This document shows positions 46,630 through 48,740 of a stretch of 48,740 bases of DNA, one piece after another (position 1 is the stretch's first letter; every line of letters begins with the position of its first letter). The notes beneath the pieces are model-generated. The model was not told the DNA's origin. It made no database searches and saw only the letters and a program-made list of their open reading frames with translations. The DNA is from a virus. The stretch spans positions 1 to 48,740 of IMG/VR virus record IMGVR_UViG_3300021960_000123. One strand, written 5' to 3'. Made by a program: the position numbers and the translations under genes.

Positions 46630-47528
46630 TATTCAGGATCTCCAAATGGATTAGATTCAGAAAAATCTAAGAAATCAGTAAGTGTATCAAAATATGTATT
46701 TTGTTCGGTGTTTGATAATTGATTATCTTCAGCTACTGATACTACATTAGACAATGCAAATAACTCACCAGCTGAAGTATCTAAATCTGTTGTACCTACA
46801 ATTGATCTGCCACTAACAAATGTATGATATAATCCATCATCAGCGCCAGCATTAATAACTCCAAGAATAAGATCTGAATCACTCCAACGAGAAACTTCGC
46901 CAGACATTACAACACCATCCGAGAAAGTTTGATTTACAGTTTCGCCTAATGCAAAACCACCACCATCTGAATCTAGTGTAAGTAAATACTCATAGCCATA
47001 ATCTCTTGCTATATCATCTACGTCAGTAATATCAGTATCAAAGTCTTCACCACTAAATTCAAATAGTTCGCAACGCAATTTATATGTTGGTAAATCTTTT
47101 AATTGGTAAAACGGTTGTTCATGCTCAACATGCGTAATTTCAAATAATTTTTTAGAAAACGGAATGTAAAGTAAATCACCTTCAAAGGGTCTTACACCTT
47201 CAAGTTCATTATCATATCTTGCAACAGTTTGCTCCCAACGTTTTTTTGCCACAATAAATGTGGCCTGATCTCGTATTTCAACTCCAAATTTTGTAAATAG
47301 ATCTCCTTCGCCGTCAAAACCTTCAATGTTTTCAATGTACATTTCAATTTTATATGACGAATTAAAACGAGAATTAGCATCCTCATTTAAAATATTATCT
47401 TTATTTACTATATCGCGCGGGAGATAGTAAATATCTTGGCCATAGATTTTTAGAGATTCAATTATAATTTCTTCATATAATTGTTGCTCTGGCCTACTGC
47501 CTTGGCTGAAATACATATTAGTTGCCAT
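46629..47528 (-). CDS. 14: Neck protein gp14
   Basis: A 299-residue protein with the gp14 start MATNMYFSQGSRPEQQLYEEIIIESLKIYGQDIYYLPRDIVNKDNI and the VKRWEQTVA-like (KKRWEQTVARY) and YIPFSKKLFEITHVEHEQPFYQL segments. Part of the neck joining head and tail. Size fits marine T4-like gp14 (T4: 256). Confidence 0.94.
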   Translation of the reverse strand: MATNMYFSQGSRPEQQLYEEIIIESLKIYGQDIYYLPRDIVNKDNILNEDANSRFNSSYKIEMYIENIEGFDGEGDLFTKFGVEIRDQATFIVAKKRWEQTVARYDNELEGVRPFEGDLLYIPFSKKLFEITHVEHEQPFYQLKDLPTYKLRCELFEFSGEDFDTDITDVDDIARDYGYEYLLTLDSDGGGFALGETVNQTFSDGVVMSGEVSRWSDSDLILGVINAGADDGLYHTFVSGRSIVGTTDLDTSAGELFALSNVVSVAEDNQLSNTEQNTYFDTLTDFLDFSESNPFGDPE

Positions 47529-47531
47529 AAT

Positions 47532-48284
47532 TTACCCCATAAAAAAATCTGATGGGAATTCATGCTCTAAACGAATAGATTCTCTTAGCCGTTCTAAATC
47601 TTGTTGTGCATCTTCAAAGATTTGTCTGCCATTAAGAGTTACGCCACCAGGAAGAGTCATACCTTCAAACTTAATTAAATTAGAACCCCATTGCCTTTTG
47701 AATAATGCTGTTGTGTATTCTTTTAACCAGCGATCATTATAAATTGAAGTGTTTGTATTAGGGTCTAAAATCTTATAAACTTCTGCTACAATGTAATCAT
47801 CCTTTTCAATATCTTTATCTTCGAAATCCCCATAAATATAAAGTCTATTTTCTCTTCTTGAAAATTGAACTTGAGGAGTACCATTTAACTTCATATCAAT
47901 TAATGATAAGTATTGCTGCATTTGTTCATAATAAGCTAAATCGCCCATATATGTATGAAGGTTTGCAATGTCATTTAAATGTAATTGGTATTTAATATCG
48001 AAAAAATCTTTTGTGACCGCGCCGCCTTTTATTGGAAACAGTCTAGATACATAAGTAATACTACTATCTAAAGAAATATATTGATTTGTAACATCGTCTT
48101 CTGTTACTTTATGTTTTAAATATGTCCTTAAAGTCGCATCAGAATGAAACTCTTGATAATATTGAAGAGCTTCATCTACACGATCTTCTTGTTGTTCAGG
48201 GTCAATATTGATTTCAATTACTGGATCACCCAATGAACGCATTACGTAATCAATTAAACTCTGCCTGCTGGTTGGATTAGCCAT
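47532..48284 (-). CDS. 13: Neck protein gp13
   Basis: A 250-residue protein opening MANPTSRQSLIDYVMRSLGDPVIEINIDPEQQEDRVDEALQYYQEFH, the standard gp13 start; later LYIYGDFEDKDIEKDDYIVAEVY and RQWGSNLIKFEGMTLPGGVTLNGRQIFEDAQ. Head-completion ring. T4 gp13 has 309 residues. Follows the late promoter at 48311-48318. Confidence 0.94.
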   Translation of the reverse strand: MANPTSRQSLIDYVMRSLGDPVIEINIDPEQQEDRVDEALQYYQEFHSDATLRTYLKHKVTEDDVTNQYISLDSSITYVSRLFPIKGGAVTKDFFDIKYQLHLNDIANLHTYMGDLAYYEQMQQYLSLIDMKLNGTPQVQFSRRENRLYIYGDFEDKDIEKDDYIVAEVYKILDPNTNTSIYNDRWLKEYTTALFKRQWGSNLIKFEGMTLPGGVTLNGRQIFEDAQQDLERLRESIRLEHEFPSDFFMG

Positions 48285-48310
48285 GTTTAAAACCTTTAAA
48301 TCTTTTTACT

Positions 48311-48318
48311 TATTTATA
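48311..48318 (-). promoter_or_regulatory. T4-type late promoter TATAAATA
   Basis: An exact octamer straight after the stop of the partial gene at 48320 and about 26 bases upstream of the gp13 start. Serves the neck-terminase group. Confidence 0.8.
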
Positions 48319-48319
48319 C

Positions 48320-48740
48320 TTACGTATTTGCATGACCATATGACCCTGCATAATAACCTGAGCGGAGATAATTAGGGTAGAATGATAATGAAGGTTGATA
48401 GCTATCAAAGGCAGTAACCGAAACAAAAGAAGAATATGGAAAAACAAAAGTCTTTTCTGTTTCACTATTAAAATTAAGAGGGTATGTATTCGGTGTTATA
48501 GCTAGCGTGGGTGATCCAATGTGATACATAGCTTGATGGGCATCCCCGCCGCTAGATACTTTTCCGCCGTAATGGCCAACATAATTAGTATCTCCTAACG
48601 TTGTGGCTTCGCCATCAGCTGTTGCGTGCGGATAGACTCTTACTTTTCCAATTACAGCAGAAATAGTGTTTGGACAGCCGCTGTTAGCTGACCATCCACC
48701 CCAAACATAACCCGAGGACGCACTGCTAGTGGCGGCGTGT
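48320..48740 (-). CDS. Virion structural protein, C-terminal part only
   Basis: A minus-strand frame open from the window edge to the stop at 48320 (139 codons visible). Rich in Gly, Ser, Tyr and Asn with short strands (SGYVWGGWSANSG, ending LRSGYYAGSYGHANT), as in fibre- or whisker-type phage proteins. It lies just upstream of gp13, where tail or neck fibre genes occur in T4-like phages. N terminus missing, so the exact identity is open. Confidence 0.7.
   Translation of the reverse strand, partial: HAATSSASSGYVWGGWSANSGCPNTISAVIGKVRVYPHATADGEATTLGDTNYVGHYGGKVSSGGDAHQAMYHIGSPTLAITPNTYPLNFNSETEKTFVFPYSSFVSVTAFDSYQPSLSFYPNYLRSGYYAGSYGHANT

Noticed and set aside
1-48740. CRISPR arrays, insertion sequences, integrase and attachment sites
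   Set aside because: No repeat-spacer pattern, transposase, integrase or tRNA-end duplication was seen by eye.
1-48740. tRNA genes
   Set aside because: Intergenic gaps are very short and the only cloverleaf-type ends found belong to the tmRNA; a tRNAscan run would be decisive.

Overview
The window is a segment of a T4-like myovirus genome (order and content of the T4 core: genes 13-14-15-16-17-18-19-20-67-21-22-23, uvsY, uvsW, 55, 47, 46, 45, 44, 62, regA, 43, uvsX, 41). The marine 'cyano-like' T4 set is also present: hsp20, a 2-oxoglutarate/Fe(II) oxygenase beside the capsid genes, ThyX, and the same small hypothetical genes. The host is most likely a marine alphaproteobacterium. This is inferred from a circularly permuted two-piece tmRNA with an ANDN...ALAA tag, a DUF1127 protein and a DUF1289 protein, all typical of that class. 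Nearly every gene lies on the minus strand, so transcription runs from high to low coordinates; the only convincing plus-strand gene is the oxygenase at 35465-36226.

Layout from right to left (direction of transcription). 48740-36289: structural module (partial virion protein, neck 13/14, sheath terminator 15, terminase 16/17, sheath 18, tube 19, portal 20, core 67-like, protease 21, scaffold 22, capsid 23), driven by late promoters with the exact T4 sequence TATAAATA. 36280-35425: the plus-strand oxygenase between paired terminators and overlapping divergent late promoters. 35425-15874: replication, recombination and regulation genes with host-type sigma70 promoters (TTTACA-17 bp-TAnnAT). 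Within these sit hsp20 and DUF1127 genes behind a late promoter, and a sugar-nucleotide group (phosphomannomutase-like, cytidylyltransferase, short UDP-glucose dehydrogenase). 15870-13532: nucleotide metabolism (ThyX, MazG-like), small genes and a half-length Na/Pi transporter. 13420-7559: an early operon with a GIY-YIG nuclease resembling T4 endonuclease II, a DUF1599 protein, a clear T4 gp42-type dCMP hydroxymethylase, dCMP deaminase, a probable GT-B glycosyltransferase, a UDP-glucuronate epimerase-like enzyme and a cytosine-C5 methyltransferase. 7468-5235: small early genes, a membrane-anchored SleB-type cell-wall hydrolase and a DUF1289 protein. 5150-4778: the permuted tmRNA. 4741-1: a run of exported or membrane proteins under late promoters.

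How it fits together: the early operons appear to make 5-hydroxymethyl-dCMP and attack unmodified DNA. They may also decorate the modified base using a sugar nucleotide made in part by phage enzymes (UDP-glucose to UDP-glucuronate to UDP-galacturonate is the pathway suggested). The replisome and sigma factor gp55 follow, and gp55 should then switch on the TATAAATA late genes. The most unusual elements are: (1) a phage-borne permuted tmRNA whose intervening segment carries a protein gene that runs on into the tmRNA coding piece; (2) the hydroxymethylcytosine/uronic-acid gene set; (3) a late-expressed set of secreted proteins including a chaperone-like and pilin-like pair; (4) a repeated terminator-promoter cassette, one version of which points the opposite way at 32432-32475.
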